Positions 1 through 5,173 of a stretch of 7,419 bases of DNA are shown here, in pieces. The stretch is from assembly GCA_018260275.1 (NCBI GenBank), contig JAGLBK010000133.1, positions 1-7,419 on the forward strand, read 5' to 3'. The DNA is from Deinococcus sp. GTDB lineage: Bacteria > Deinococcota > Deinococci > Deinococcales > Deinococcaceae. Below the pieces are notes generated by a model that was not told where the DNA came from, did no database searches, and saw nothing but the letters and a program-made list of their open reading frames with translations. Made by a program: the position numbers and the translations under genes. Numbering within the stretch: the stretch's first letter is position 1; each line of letters begins with the position of its first letter.

Positions 1-293
1 TGAGATAATTTGGAGGAGTTATGCGAACTCGAATAATTGTAATCGAGGCCCTCTATATTTTTCCCGGTGTGCAAATTGATAACAAAGTCAACAGCTAAAT
101 AGCACCCTTCAGGTGCTATTTCAGCTCGTCTTTTAACATCAGCATCTCCCCAAAGCTTTTGTTCCTTAAGAGCAGTGGCGATGGTTGTCTGACCACAGGG
201 GGCGAACTGAGAGGCTCCCTGGATGCCAAAGAGCCGGGTCAAGGCACTGGTGACGAGGGCAAAGGCTATGCTGGATGCGCGGGATTTAGACAC
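1..293 (-). CDS. DDE-type transposase, N-terminal fragment (IS4/IS701-like), cut by window edge
   Basis: An uninterrupted frame of 97 codons runs leftward from a GTG at 293-291 and leaves the window still open. An in-frame TAG lies just upstream (about 305), so the protein cannot begin much earlier. Near residues 63-97 the translation contains GCYLAVDFVINLHTGK, followed by IEGLDYNYSSSHN. This resembles the segment of IS4-superfamily transposases in which the first catalytic Asp (here about D69) follows a hydrophobic strand and is followed by a conserved Tyr-Ser/His-Ser region. The remaining catalytic residues are beyond the window. The ribosome binding site is poor (GAGG directly against GTG), so low expression or a different start is possible. 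The transposase call is from remembered family resemblance; the exact IS family is uncertain. Confidence 0.62.
   Translation of the reverse strand, partial: MSKSRASSIAFALVTSALTRLFGIQGASQFAPCGQTTIATALKEQKLWGDADVKRRAEIAPEGCYLAVDFVINLHTGKNIEGLDYNYSSSHNSSKLS
93..126. repeat. Inverted repeat within the transposase coding sequence
   Basis: AAATAGCACC (97-106) and GGTGCTATTT (112-121) are perfect reverse complements around a 5-base loop. AGCT on each flank (93-96 and 123-126) adds four pairs with one bulged base. The stem sits over the codons for residues 56-67 of the transposase, just before the putative first catalytic Asp. It could fold in the mRNA and slow translation, or be coincidental. Confidence 0.5.
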
Positions 294-304
294 CTCGCAA
301 AAAT

Positions 305-345
305 GCCGCTATGACCGAAGAATTTAAACCCCTTGGTCTAGCGGC
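305..345 (-). terminator. Hairpin plus T-tract in the IS leader; probable read-through terminator
   Basis: On the minus strand GCCGCTAGACC and GGTCATAGCGGC pair over 11 bases with one bulge. AAG/CTT can extend the stem inward with a second bulge, leaving a loop of about 11 bases. ATTTTT follows immediately (299-304). This is the shape of an intrinsic terminator, and it lies between the interrupted NTF2-like gene and the transposase start. It would stop transcripts of the ABC operon from entering the transposase gene. Hairpins that guard transposase genes against outside transcription are known for IS10 and IS50. The T-run is short, so partial termination or only a translation-blocking role is also possible. 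Confidence 0.45.
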
Positions 346-721
346 TCTCGTTTGGCACGGCTTTCGTTCGTGGCTGAAAACTTTTGGTGTAGATCAGCCC
401 GACGGCTTTTTCTTCCCAGATCTTGTGGGTGCAGCGCACGATGTAATCCACGATGTCGACATAGTCCTCATCGAAACCCTTCAGGGGGTGTCGGCGCCCG
501 GTGCTGGCGGCCTTGACGAAGTCGCCGTAGTCGGGATGGTCGGCAAAATCGAAAACGGAAAGTGGGGGAGAAGGCAGATCGTCCATACGGCTCCTTTTGG
601 CACGGGACAGACTGGGAGAGGCTTGTTTACGGGCAGGTGCGGGAACAGGTGGCGTCGGAGCCTCCGGCTGAGCAGCAGCCTTCTTGCGTTTGCCAGATCC
701 ACTCTGTTTGGGCTGGCTCAT
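338..721 (-). pseudogene. NTF2/SnoaL-like protein, C-terminus replaced by IS insertion
   Basis: The frame of 127 codons begins at ATG 721-719, overlapping the permease stop as ATGA, with GGAG seven bases upstream. Residues 1-45 are Lys/Pro/Ala-rich and look disordered. Residues 55-112 contain FDEDYVDIVDYIVRCTHKIW then EEKAVGLIYT, which resembles the first helices of NTF2-like (SnoaL/ketosteroid-isomerase fold) proteins, where an IYTxY-type segment leads into the beta-sheet. After T112 (386-388) the resemblance stops, and a 15-residue tail (KSFQPRTK then AVPNESR) ends at TAG 338-340. Intact members of the fold are usually 120-150 residues over the domain alone, so most of the sheet and the pocket are missing. 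The gene is last in the ABC operon. Its role is unknown; a small-molecule isomerase or binding protein is typical of the fold. It is probably non-functional here. Confidence 0.6.
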
Positions 722-1578
722 TTCACAGCTCCGACCGTAATGCCCTCCACGAAGTACTTACGGATAAAGAGCGACATGATCATGATCGGGACCAGCACGA
801 TCAGGCCCGCGGCCGCGAGTTGCTCCCACATCGGGCCGCGTGGCCCGGTGATGTTCATGGTGCCGACCGGCAGGGTGAGCGAATTGGAACGGGTCAGGAT
901 CAGGGCGAAGAAGAATTCGTTCCAGGCCGAGATGAAGGCGAAGACCGCCGAGACCAGGATGCCGGGCATGACCAGCGGCAGCGTCACATATCGCAGGGTC
1001 TGGAACTCGTTGCATCCGTCGATGAAAGAGGCCTCCTCGATCTCGACGGGGAGTGAATCGAAAAAGCCGCGCAGCATCCAGATGGCGTAGGGCAGAGTGA
1101 AAGACAGGTAGACGATCACCAGGGCAATCGGCGTGTCGATCAGGTTCAATTTACGAAACAGCGAGAAGAACGGAATGGCGACCACCACTGCTGGAACAAA
1201 TTGAGTCACCAGAATCATCAAGAAGAGCGTGTCGCGTCCACGGAAGCGGTGGCGTGAGAGCACATAGGCCGCCGCCGCGCCCAGCGGCACGGTAATGGCG
1301 ACGGTCAGGAAGGACACCAGCGTGCTGACCCAGACCTTGCCGCCCAGGAAAATAGGGTCACTGAAGATGGCGCGGAAATTATCAAAGGTCGGCTTGAACA
1401 GCAGCCGCGTCGAATACACGTCGATCTGATTTTTGAAGGCGGCCAGGGCAATCCAGATCAGCGGAAAGACCACGAAGAAAATCACCAGGAGCGTGCCGAG
1501 CACTTCGGCCAGCTGGCCTGCCCGGTGCTGCCAGCTCGGGCGGTGTCTGGCGGTTGTGGTCACGGCGGTCCGGGTCAT
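718..1578 (-). CDS. Carbohydrate ABC transporter permease, MalG/UgpE-like (CUT1)
   Basis: This is one of the two inner-membrane permease subunits of a binding-protein-dependent importer; 286 residues is normal for the family. ATG at 1578 is chosen because AGAGGAG lies about seven bases upstream. A TTG two codons earlier would sit almost on the ribosome binding site. Hydrophobic segments lie near residues 26-48, 86-108, 117-140, 149-170, 204-228 and 255-272, giving the usual six-helix topology. The cytoplasmic EAA loop, which docks on the ATPase, is at about 181-200 (EEASFIDGCNEFQTLRYVTL). The C-terminal segment before the last helix, around TLPVGTMNITG, is typical of MalG-type subunits. The start lies two bases after the upstream permease stop, and the stop overlaps the NTF2-like start as ATGA, so all three are translationally coupled. 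The substrate is unknown. Confidence 0.92.
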   Translation of the reverse strand: MTRTAVTTTARHRPSWQHRAGQLAEVLGTLLVIFFVVFPLIWIALAAFKNQIDVYSTRLLFKPTFDNFRAIFSDPIFLGGKVWVSTLVSFLTVAITVPLGAAAAYVLSRHRFRGRDTLFLMILVTQFVPAVVVAIPFFSLFRKLNLIDTPIALVIVYLSFTLPYAIWMLRGFFDSLPVEIEEASFIDGCNEFQTLRYVTLPLVMPGILVSAVFAFISAWNEFFFALILTRSNSLTLPVGTMNITGPRGPMWEQLAAAGLIVLVPIMIMSLFIRKYFVEGITVGAVK

Positions 1579-1580
1579 GG

Positions 1581-2498
1581 TCAATCTCCTCTGGACAGCA
1601 GTGTCCGGACATAGAGGGCCGCGATGATGCCCATCAGCACGACCAGCAGGTAGGACACGGCCGAGGCATACCCCATGTCCAGATTGCGAAAAGCCAGTTG
1701 ATAGACGTAGTAATACAGCGTCTGGGTCGAGTCGCCGGGGCCACCCCCGGTCATGATGGCGATCTGGTCGAACATCTTGAAAGCCGAAATGATCTTGAGC
1801 AGCGCCACGATGTAGATCACCGGGGCCAGCAGGGGCAACGTGATTTTCCAGAAAATCTGAAAACTGGTCGCGCCATCCACCTTGGCCGCCTCCGTGGTTT
1901 CACTCGGAATCGATCCCAGCGCCCCGATGAACATCAGGGCAAACAGGGGGGCCCAGCCCCAGACTTCCGACATGGCGATGACCAGCAGCGCACTGAATTC
2001 GTGCCCCAGCCAGAGAAAGTGGTCGAGCGGTGGAAAAAGCTTTCCGATCATTTTGGCGTATACGCCGTATTCCGGATTGAGCATAAAGCGCCAGCTGTAG
2101 CCCTTGAGAACCGGGGCCACGGCATACGGAAAAATCAGCAGGGCGCGGGCGAACTGATTAAGCCGGGTGGGCTTTTGCAGCAGCAGGGCGATCCCCAGGC
2201 CCAGGGTCAGGGTCAGGCCGACCGACAGCAGCATGTATTCTCCGCTGACCTTCAGGCTGTTGATGAACCCGGCGTCGCTCAGGGCACGCCGGTAATTTTC
2301 GAGACCGACAAAATCACCCGGCTCCGGGGAATCGGTCAACTGCCAGTGGCGGAACGAAGTGATGAAAGAAGAAATCAGCGGATAGATGATCGTCGCGGCG
2401 ATGACGAACAGGGCCGGTCCAAGGAGTGTCCAGCGCAGCGTGGCATTTCTGAACTCCTTACGCCTGGGTTTTCTGACGGGGATGCTTGAAGCTGCCAT
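1581..2498 (-). CDS. Sugar ABC transporter permease, MalF/UgpA-like (CUT1)
   Basis: This is the partner permease of the importer, 305 residues, normal for UgpA-type subunits that lack MalF's large periplasmic insert. ATG at 2498 follows GAGGTGA with a three-base spacer. A basic N-terminus (RKPRRKEFR) precedes the first helix at about 23-47. Further membrane segments lie near 85-108, 117-139, 168-190, 224-246 and 275-298. The EAA loop is at about 203-222 (EAAKVDGATSFQIFWKITLP). The motif MTGGGPGDSTQTL at 249-261 is a hallmark of CUT1 MalF/UgpA permeases. The last codons contain the ribosome binding site of the next permease. The gap to the solute-binding-protein gene upstream is 84 bases and holds a hairpin that may lower permease expression relative to the binding protein. 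Confidence 0.93.
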   Translation of the reverse strand: MAASSIPVRKPRRKEFRNATLRWTLLGPALFVIAATIIYPLISSFITSFRHWQLTDSPEPGDFVGLENYRRALSDAGFINSLKVSGEYMLLSVGLTLTLGLGIALLLQKPTRLNQFARALLIFPYAVAPVLKGYSWRFMLNPEYGVYAKMIGKLFPPLDHFLWLGHEFSALLVIAMSEVWGWAPLFALMFIGALGSIPSETTEAAKVDGATSFQIFWKITLPLLAPVIYIVALLKIISAFKMFDQIAIMTGGGPGDSTQTLYYYVYQLAFRNLDMGYASAVSYLLVVLMGIIAALYVRTLLSRGD

Positions 2499-2539
2499 AG
2501 GTCACCTCGGTTCCGGAAATCAACGGCTGCGCTGAACTG

Positions 2540-2568
2540 ACCAGCGGGACAGTTCCCTGTTCCCTGGT
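2540..2568 (-). other. Intergenic hairpin with GNRA loop between binding-protein and permease genes
   Basis: In the minus-strand transcript ACCAGGGAACAG and CTGTCCCGCTGGT pair over 11 bases, with one A-C mismatch and one bulged G, closed by the tetraloop GGAA, which fits the stable GNRA class. No T-tract follows, so it is not a standard terminator. It begins 15 bases after the binding-protein stop codon. In this position, stem-loops in other importer operons (for example malE-malF) protect the upstream mRNA from 3' decay and raise binding protein over permease. That role here is inferred. Confidence 0.5.
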
Positions 2569-2582
2569 CCGCGCCACGTTAC

Positions 2583-3950
2583 TCAGTAGATGTTGGCGCG
2601 CTTCTGAATGGCGTCCACGTCTTTGGCCATCTGGTCGAGCGTCGCCTTGACATCCGTGCCGGTCGCCATCTTGTTCATGCCGACTTCCAGCACGCCCTGA
2701 ATCTGGGACCAGGTCTTGACCTGCGGCAGCGTCCGGGCATTCCTGAGGACCTGACCGCCCACCTTGGGAATGCCCCCGTTTGCGGCGTTGACCTTCGGAT
2801 CGGCCATGCCGGAGAACAGAACGACAGTGTTGTCGGCCACCGCCGGGTTGCTGCGGTTCGACGCCACCTGTTTTTGCACAGCGGAACTGGTGACATACTT
2901 GATGAATTCCCAGGCCGCGTCCTGATTCTTGGAATTCTTGAAGATGCCCAGCGGCCACACCAGGGCGTAACTCGCCTTCTTGCCGCCCGCCCAGCCGGGA
3001 GCGGGCGTGAAGCCGACGTGGTTCAGCACGGCGGGCGCCACGGCTTTGGGATCGGAGAACTGTGCCCAGTACCACCACCAGCCCACCCACATGGCCGCGC
3101 GGCCCTGCTTGAGTTCGGAAGACGATTCCGGCTCACCGAAGGTCGTGGAGGCGGGGTTGGTGATCTTGTACTTGCGGAGCATGTCGACATAGAACTGCGT
3201 GGCCTGTACGCCTTTAGCGTCGTTGAACACCGGGTGTCCGGTCTTGTCCAGAATGTCCCCACCATTGCCCCACAGCATGCTGACCCAGGAAAACAGGTTC
3301 TGTCCGGCATTGACCCCGTACATCGTCGACAGACCCGACATTCCGGGTTTCTTCTGCTGAATGATCTGGGCCGTCTTGACCGCTTCCTGCCAGGTCTTGG
3401 GCGGCGTGAGCTTCAGCTCGTCGAAAATGTCCTTACGGTAAAACAAGATCAGTGGGTGGCCGCGCAGAGGAATCCCGATGATGTTGCCGCTCTTATCGGT
3501 GCTGGCCTCGATATAGGCGTTGGGATAGTCCTTCATATTGATTCTGTCAGCCTCGATGCGGCCGTTCAGGGGAGCGAGGTAGGGTTTGATCGCCTCGCCC
3601 CAGGCATCCACCCAGGCCACGGCGTCGTAGGTGTTGCCGGTGGTCGCTTCCACCAGAATCTTCTGCTGCAAGGACTCGTAAGGGGTATTTTCCCACTGGA
3701 CCGTAATGCCGGTCAGTTTTTCGAAATCACTGCCAGGCCCGGTCAGTTTGATCATCTGGGCGAATTGGCCCGCCGTCGCGCAGCAGATCAGGAACTTGAC
3801 CTTGGTTCCGTTGTACGGCTTGTTCGGCTTGAGGTGATACGTCGCGGCGGTCTGGGCCAGGACATTTGAGGAAACTCCGCCGAGTGCCCCGAGTGCGGCC
3901 AGACTGAGCACCAGACGCCGCTTCTGTTTTCCGTTCACTGCTTTAATCAT
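2583..3950 (-). CDS. Extracellular solute-binding protein, family 1 (sugar ABC transporter)
   Basis: This is the secreted binding component that hands solute to the two permeases; 455 residues, usual for UgpB/MalE-type proteins. ATG at 3950 is chosen because GGAGG lies eight bases upstream and a signal peptide begins directly. The basic stretch KQKRR (8-12) is followed by a hydrophobic core to about residue 30 and a likely cleavage after VLA (32). There is no lipobox Cys, so the protein is either soluble or held by other means. Family features include DFEKLTGITVQW (75-86), YDAVAWVDAW (108-117), IIGIPLRGHPLILFYRKDIF (157-176), TWQEAVKTA (186-194) and WGNGGDILD (227-235). A striking aromatic cluster, WVGWWWYWAQF (288-298), would suit ring stacking with a sugar. 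Two adjacent Cys at 56-57 are unusual. It is the first gene of the minus-strand operon. The ligand cannot be assigned. Confidence 0.93.
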   Translation of the reverse strand: MIKAVNGKQKRRLVLSLAALGALGGVSSNVLAQTAATYHLKPNKPYNGTKVKFLICCATAGQFAQMIKLTGPGSDFEKLTGITVQWENTPYESLQQKILVEATTGNTYDAVAWVDAWGEAIKPYLAPLNGRIEADRINMKDYPNAYIEASTDKSGNIIGIPLRGHPLILFYRKDIFDELKLTPPKTWQEAVKTAQIIQQKKPGMSGLSTMYGVNAGQNLFSWVSMLWGNGGDILDKTGHPVFNDAKGVQATQFYVDMLRKYKITNPASTTFGEPESSSELKQGRAAMWVGWWWYWAQFSDPKAVAPAVLNHVGFTPAPGWAGGKKASYALVWPLGIFKNSKNQDAAWEFIKYVTSSAVQKQVASNRSNPAVADNTVVLFSGMADPKVNAANGGIPKVGGQVLRNARTLPQVKTWSQIQGVLEVGMNKMATGTDVKATLDQMAKDVDAIQKRANIY

Positions 3951-4116
3951 GATAACGCCCTCCAGAACAAGAGATTTTGGCGAAGAAGCACGAAAGAACT
4001 GGCCTGAGGGCCGGGATTTGTAGTGCGGTGGAGCGACAGGCCAGAAGAGCGACACATACGCCGGCGACAGCTGGAAAACTGGTGAAGGTGGCCTGGACAG
4101 GCTCCTTCTCCTTGAG

Positions 4117-4132
4117 TTGCATACGTATTCAC
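4117..4132 (-). promoter_or_regulatory. Operator 1 (importer side)
   Basis: Read with transcription this is GTGAATACGTATGCAA. The inner 14 bases, TGAATACGTATGCA, are a near-palindrome (12 of 14 symmetric positions) centred on CG. This resembles LacI-family operators (TG, central CG, CA); GntR-type regulators are an alternative. It covers the predicted start site, so a bound protein would block initiation. An exact second copy lies at 4344-4359 in inverted orientation. Confidence 0.72.
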
Positions 4133-4134
4133 AC

Positions 4135-4164
4135 ACCATAGTTGGCCCGGCTTTTGTTTGTCAA
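4135..4164 (-). promoter_or_regulatory. Predicted promoter of the ABC importer operon
   Basis: On the minus strand a perfect TTGACA (4164-4159) is followed after 18 bases by TATGGT (4140-4135), which matches four of six positions of the -10 consensus including T1, A2 and T6. The expected transcription start, about 4128, lies inside the operator that begins two bases downstream. The leader to the binding-protein ATG would be about 180 bases. Confidence 0.6.
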
Positions 4165-4313
4165 GAGTAAGCGGTTTGTGCCTGGTTCAAACATACGGGG
4201 CACCAGGATATCCCGAGCCTCATTCTTCATGAGAAATACGTCTGAGACAGAGGCAATGCCCCTGAATAAAATCTTGCGCCTGGTTTCCAAGTTCCTGATC
4301 GGCAATAGCCATA

Positions 4314-4342
4314 TTGACGAAACGACAGTCACCGAGTACGGT
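4314..4342 (+). promoter_or_regulatory. Predicted promoter of the catabolic operon
   Basis: TTGACG (4314-4319) is separated by 17 bases from TACGGT (4337-4342), a weaker -10 that keeps the key TA and final T. The arrangement mirrors the minus-strand promoter, whose -10 is TATGGT followed by the same operator. The predicted start, about 4349, falls within the operator. The leader to the cupin ATG would be about 207 bases, which is long, so an additional promoter closer to the gene cannot be excluded. Confidence 0.52.
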
Positions 4343-4343
4343 A

Positions 4344-4359
4344 GTGAATACGTATGCAA
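4344..4359 (+). promoter_or_regulatory. Operator 2 (catabolic side)
   Basis: GTGAATACGTATGCAA begins one base after the predicted -10 box. It is identical over all 16 bases to the reverse complement of 4117-4132, and the identity stops at both flanks. The same placement relative to both promoters supports a shared repressor controlling import and catabolism. Confidence 0.72.
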
Positions 4360-4395
4360 AATGAGCTTCGGAAGTAAGTGTCGCGCTTATTTTCA

Positions 4396-4408
4396 GCGTC
4401 CCTGACGT
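4396..4408. repeat. Small palindrome CGTC-CCT-GACG, copy 1
   Basis: GCGTCCCTGACGT contains CGTC and GACG around a 3-base centre. A near-identical element, GCGTCTCTGACGC, lies at 4519-4531. Both are in the predicted leader of the catabolic operon. They may be a second regulator's sites or small RNA stems; no function is shown. Confidence 0.35.
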
Positions 4409-4518
4409 CTGTTAGGTTGTCCTGACCAGAGTAGAAAGTGTGGTCGGAGGTGATCTCTGGTAGTGATGTTTGCTTACACCTGCTTAGCCTATCTTCTTTA
4501 TCTTTTGTCCTATCGAAC

Positions 4519-4531
4519 GCGTCTCTGACGC
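4519..4531. repeat. Small palindrome GCGTC-TCT-GACGC, copy 2
   Basis: This is a perfect five-base inverted repeat with a three-base loop, ending 14 bases before the GGGAG ribosome binding site of the cupin gene. It matches copy 1 (4396-4408) at 11 of 13 positions, differing in the centre and the last base. In the mRNA it would be a short hairpin just upstream of the translation start. Confidence 0.35.
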
Positions 4532-4555
4532 TATTTCTACTCAACGGGAGTGATA

Positions 4556-5170
4556 ATGACCAAAGTACCCAGCAGTGCTGCCCCTCAGGAAGACCTCGGC
4601 GATATGACCGGCAATGTGGTCCGCTTTAAGGATCTCAAATCCCGCCCGATTCCCCTGATGTTCATCGACAGCATCATCCCCGGCCACCAGCGCCACAACT
4701 ACACCGTGATCGGTGATACTGCCAGCGAGAACGACGCCTACGAGCCGTTCATCACCTCGCCACACGGCTTCCAGATCGGTGTGGTGCGGGCGCGTCAGGG
4801 CAACGGCCCGGCCTATCATACCCACGACTACATCGAGTCGTTCTTGCCCCTCAAGGGCCGCTGGCGTTTCTACTGGGGCCGTGAGGCCGACAAGATCGAC
4901 GGCGAGACCATCCTCGAAGAGTTCGATTACGTGACCCTGCCGCCCAAGCTCTGGCGCGGTTTCGAGTGCATCGACGAGGGCGAAAGCTGGATTTTTGCCG
5001 TGCTGGAAAAGCACGAGGTGTTTGGCGGCAAAGATCCGTACTGGGCCCCCGAGGTGGTCCGCCAGGCCAAGGAATACGGCTTCGAGGCCGATGACCGCGG
5101 CAAGATGATCAAACCCGACAATTACGCCGAACTTGAAGAAAAGATGCTCAAACAGTTCGGGGACGAGTAA
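4556..5170 (+). CDS. Cupin-domain protein, possible metal-dependent accessory enzyme
   Basis: This is a 204-residue cytoplasmic protein with no signal peptide. ATG at 4556 is chosen because GGGAG lies five bases upstream; the in-frame GTG two codons earlier overlaps that site. A single beta-barrel cupin is indicated by motif 1 at 88-101, HTHDYIESFLPLKG, which fits HxH(x)3E(x)6G and supplies two His and one Glu metal ligands (H88, H90, E94). In the motif 2 region, YVTLPPKLWRGFE (125-137), Arg replaces the usual third His ligand, so metal binding or chemistry may differ from classical cupins. The C-terminal 45 residues are charged and probably helical. It is the first gene of the plus operon, three bases before the hydrolase start. 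Cupins in sugar-catabolic operons are often isomerases, epimerases or dioxygenases; the specific role here is unknown. Confidence 0.85.
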   Translation: MTKVPSSAAPQEDLGDMTGNVVRFKDLKSRPIPLMFIDSIIPGHQRHNYTVIGDTASENDAYEPFITSPHGFQIGVVRARQGNGPAYHTHDYIESFLPLKGRWRFYWGREADKIDGETILEEFDYVTLPPKLWRGFECIDEGESWIFAVLEKHEVFGGKDPYWAPEVVRQAKEYGFEADDRGKMIKPDNYAELEEKMLKQFGDE

Positions 5171-5173
5171 GCC

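Larger units (their letters stand above)
1..385 (-). mobile_element. Partial insertion sequence (transposase-proximal end)
   Basis: The stretch holds the 5' part of a transposase reading frame on the minus strand, plus about 92 bases of leader between the frame and the likely element end. The inner boundary is inferred. The NTF2-like gene entering from the right keeps its family-like sequence up to the Thr codon at 386-388 and then changes to an unrelated 15-residue tail ending in a stop at 338-340, so the element end is placed near 385. The other end, the second terminal inverted repeat and the target-site duplication lie outside the window. The base composition is more AT-rich than the neighbouring operon, in keeping with acquired DNA. 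The exact boundary may be off by several bases. Confidence 0.6.
3951..4555. promoter_or_regulatory. Divergent intergenic regulatory region, no gene seen
   Basis: About 600 bases separate the two operons. Frames of 61-87 codons exist on both strands but lack convincing ribosome binding sites and family resemblance, and they cross the operators, so none is called. The region holds two promoters facing outward, two identical operators 227 bp apart centre to centre, and two leaders of roughly 180-210 bases with small hairpins. Between the operators, GCCTGGTT occurs twice (4179-4186 and 4278-4285), with the inverted ACCAGG at 4202-4207 and a degenerate operator-like AATACGTCTG at 4235-4244. Confidence 0.75.

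Noticed and set aside
311..1090. 259-codon open frame on the plus strand across the NTF2-like gene and the permease
   Set aside because: It is antisense to strongly supported coding sequence and its translation has no family-like features; GC-rich genes commonly leave such open shadows.
2055..2066. 12-base perfect palindrome GGCGTATACGCC
   Set aside because: It lies inside the permease coding sequence over Tyr-Gly-Val-Tyr-Ala codons and is unrelated to the operator core; it is probably chance.
1554..2489. 311-codon plus-strand frame opposite the MalF-like permease
   Set aside because: It lies antisense to a permease with clear EAA and GGGPG motifs; its translation is low-complexity Gln/Arg/Asp/Gly-rich, typical of a reverse-frame artefact.
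3998..4015. GGCC-TGAG-GGCC hairpin in the importer leader as a terminator or attenuator
   Set aside because: The stem is only about six pairs, and the following minus-strand sequence is T-rich but interrupted, so the evidence is too weak for a call.
3951..4139. 63-codon N-terminal extension of the binding protein up to 4139
   Set aside because: It would bury the signal peptide and cross the operator and predicted transcription start; the ATG at 3950 has a good ribosome binding site.
4129..4405. Overlapping 76- and 87-codon frames on opposite strands in the intergenic region
   Set aside because: Neither has a credible ribosome binding site or recognisable protein features, and both overlap promoters and operators.
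4471..4505. Possible second promoter near the cupin gene (TTGCTT ... TATCTT)
   Set aside because: The best spacing is about 14 or 20 bases, outside the normal range, and no operator copy lies nearby.
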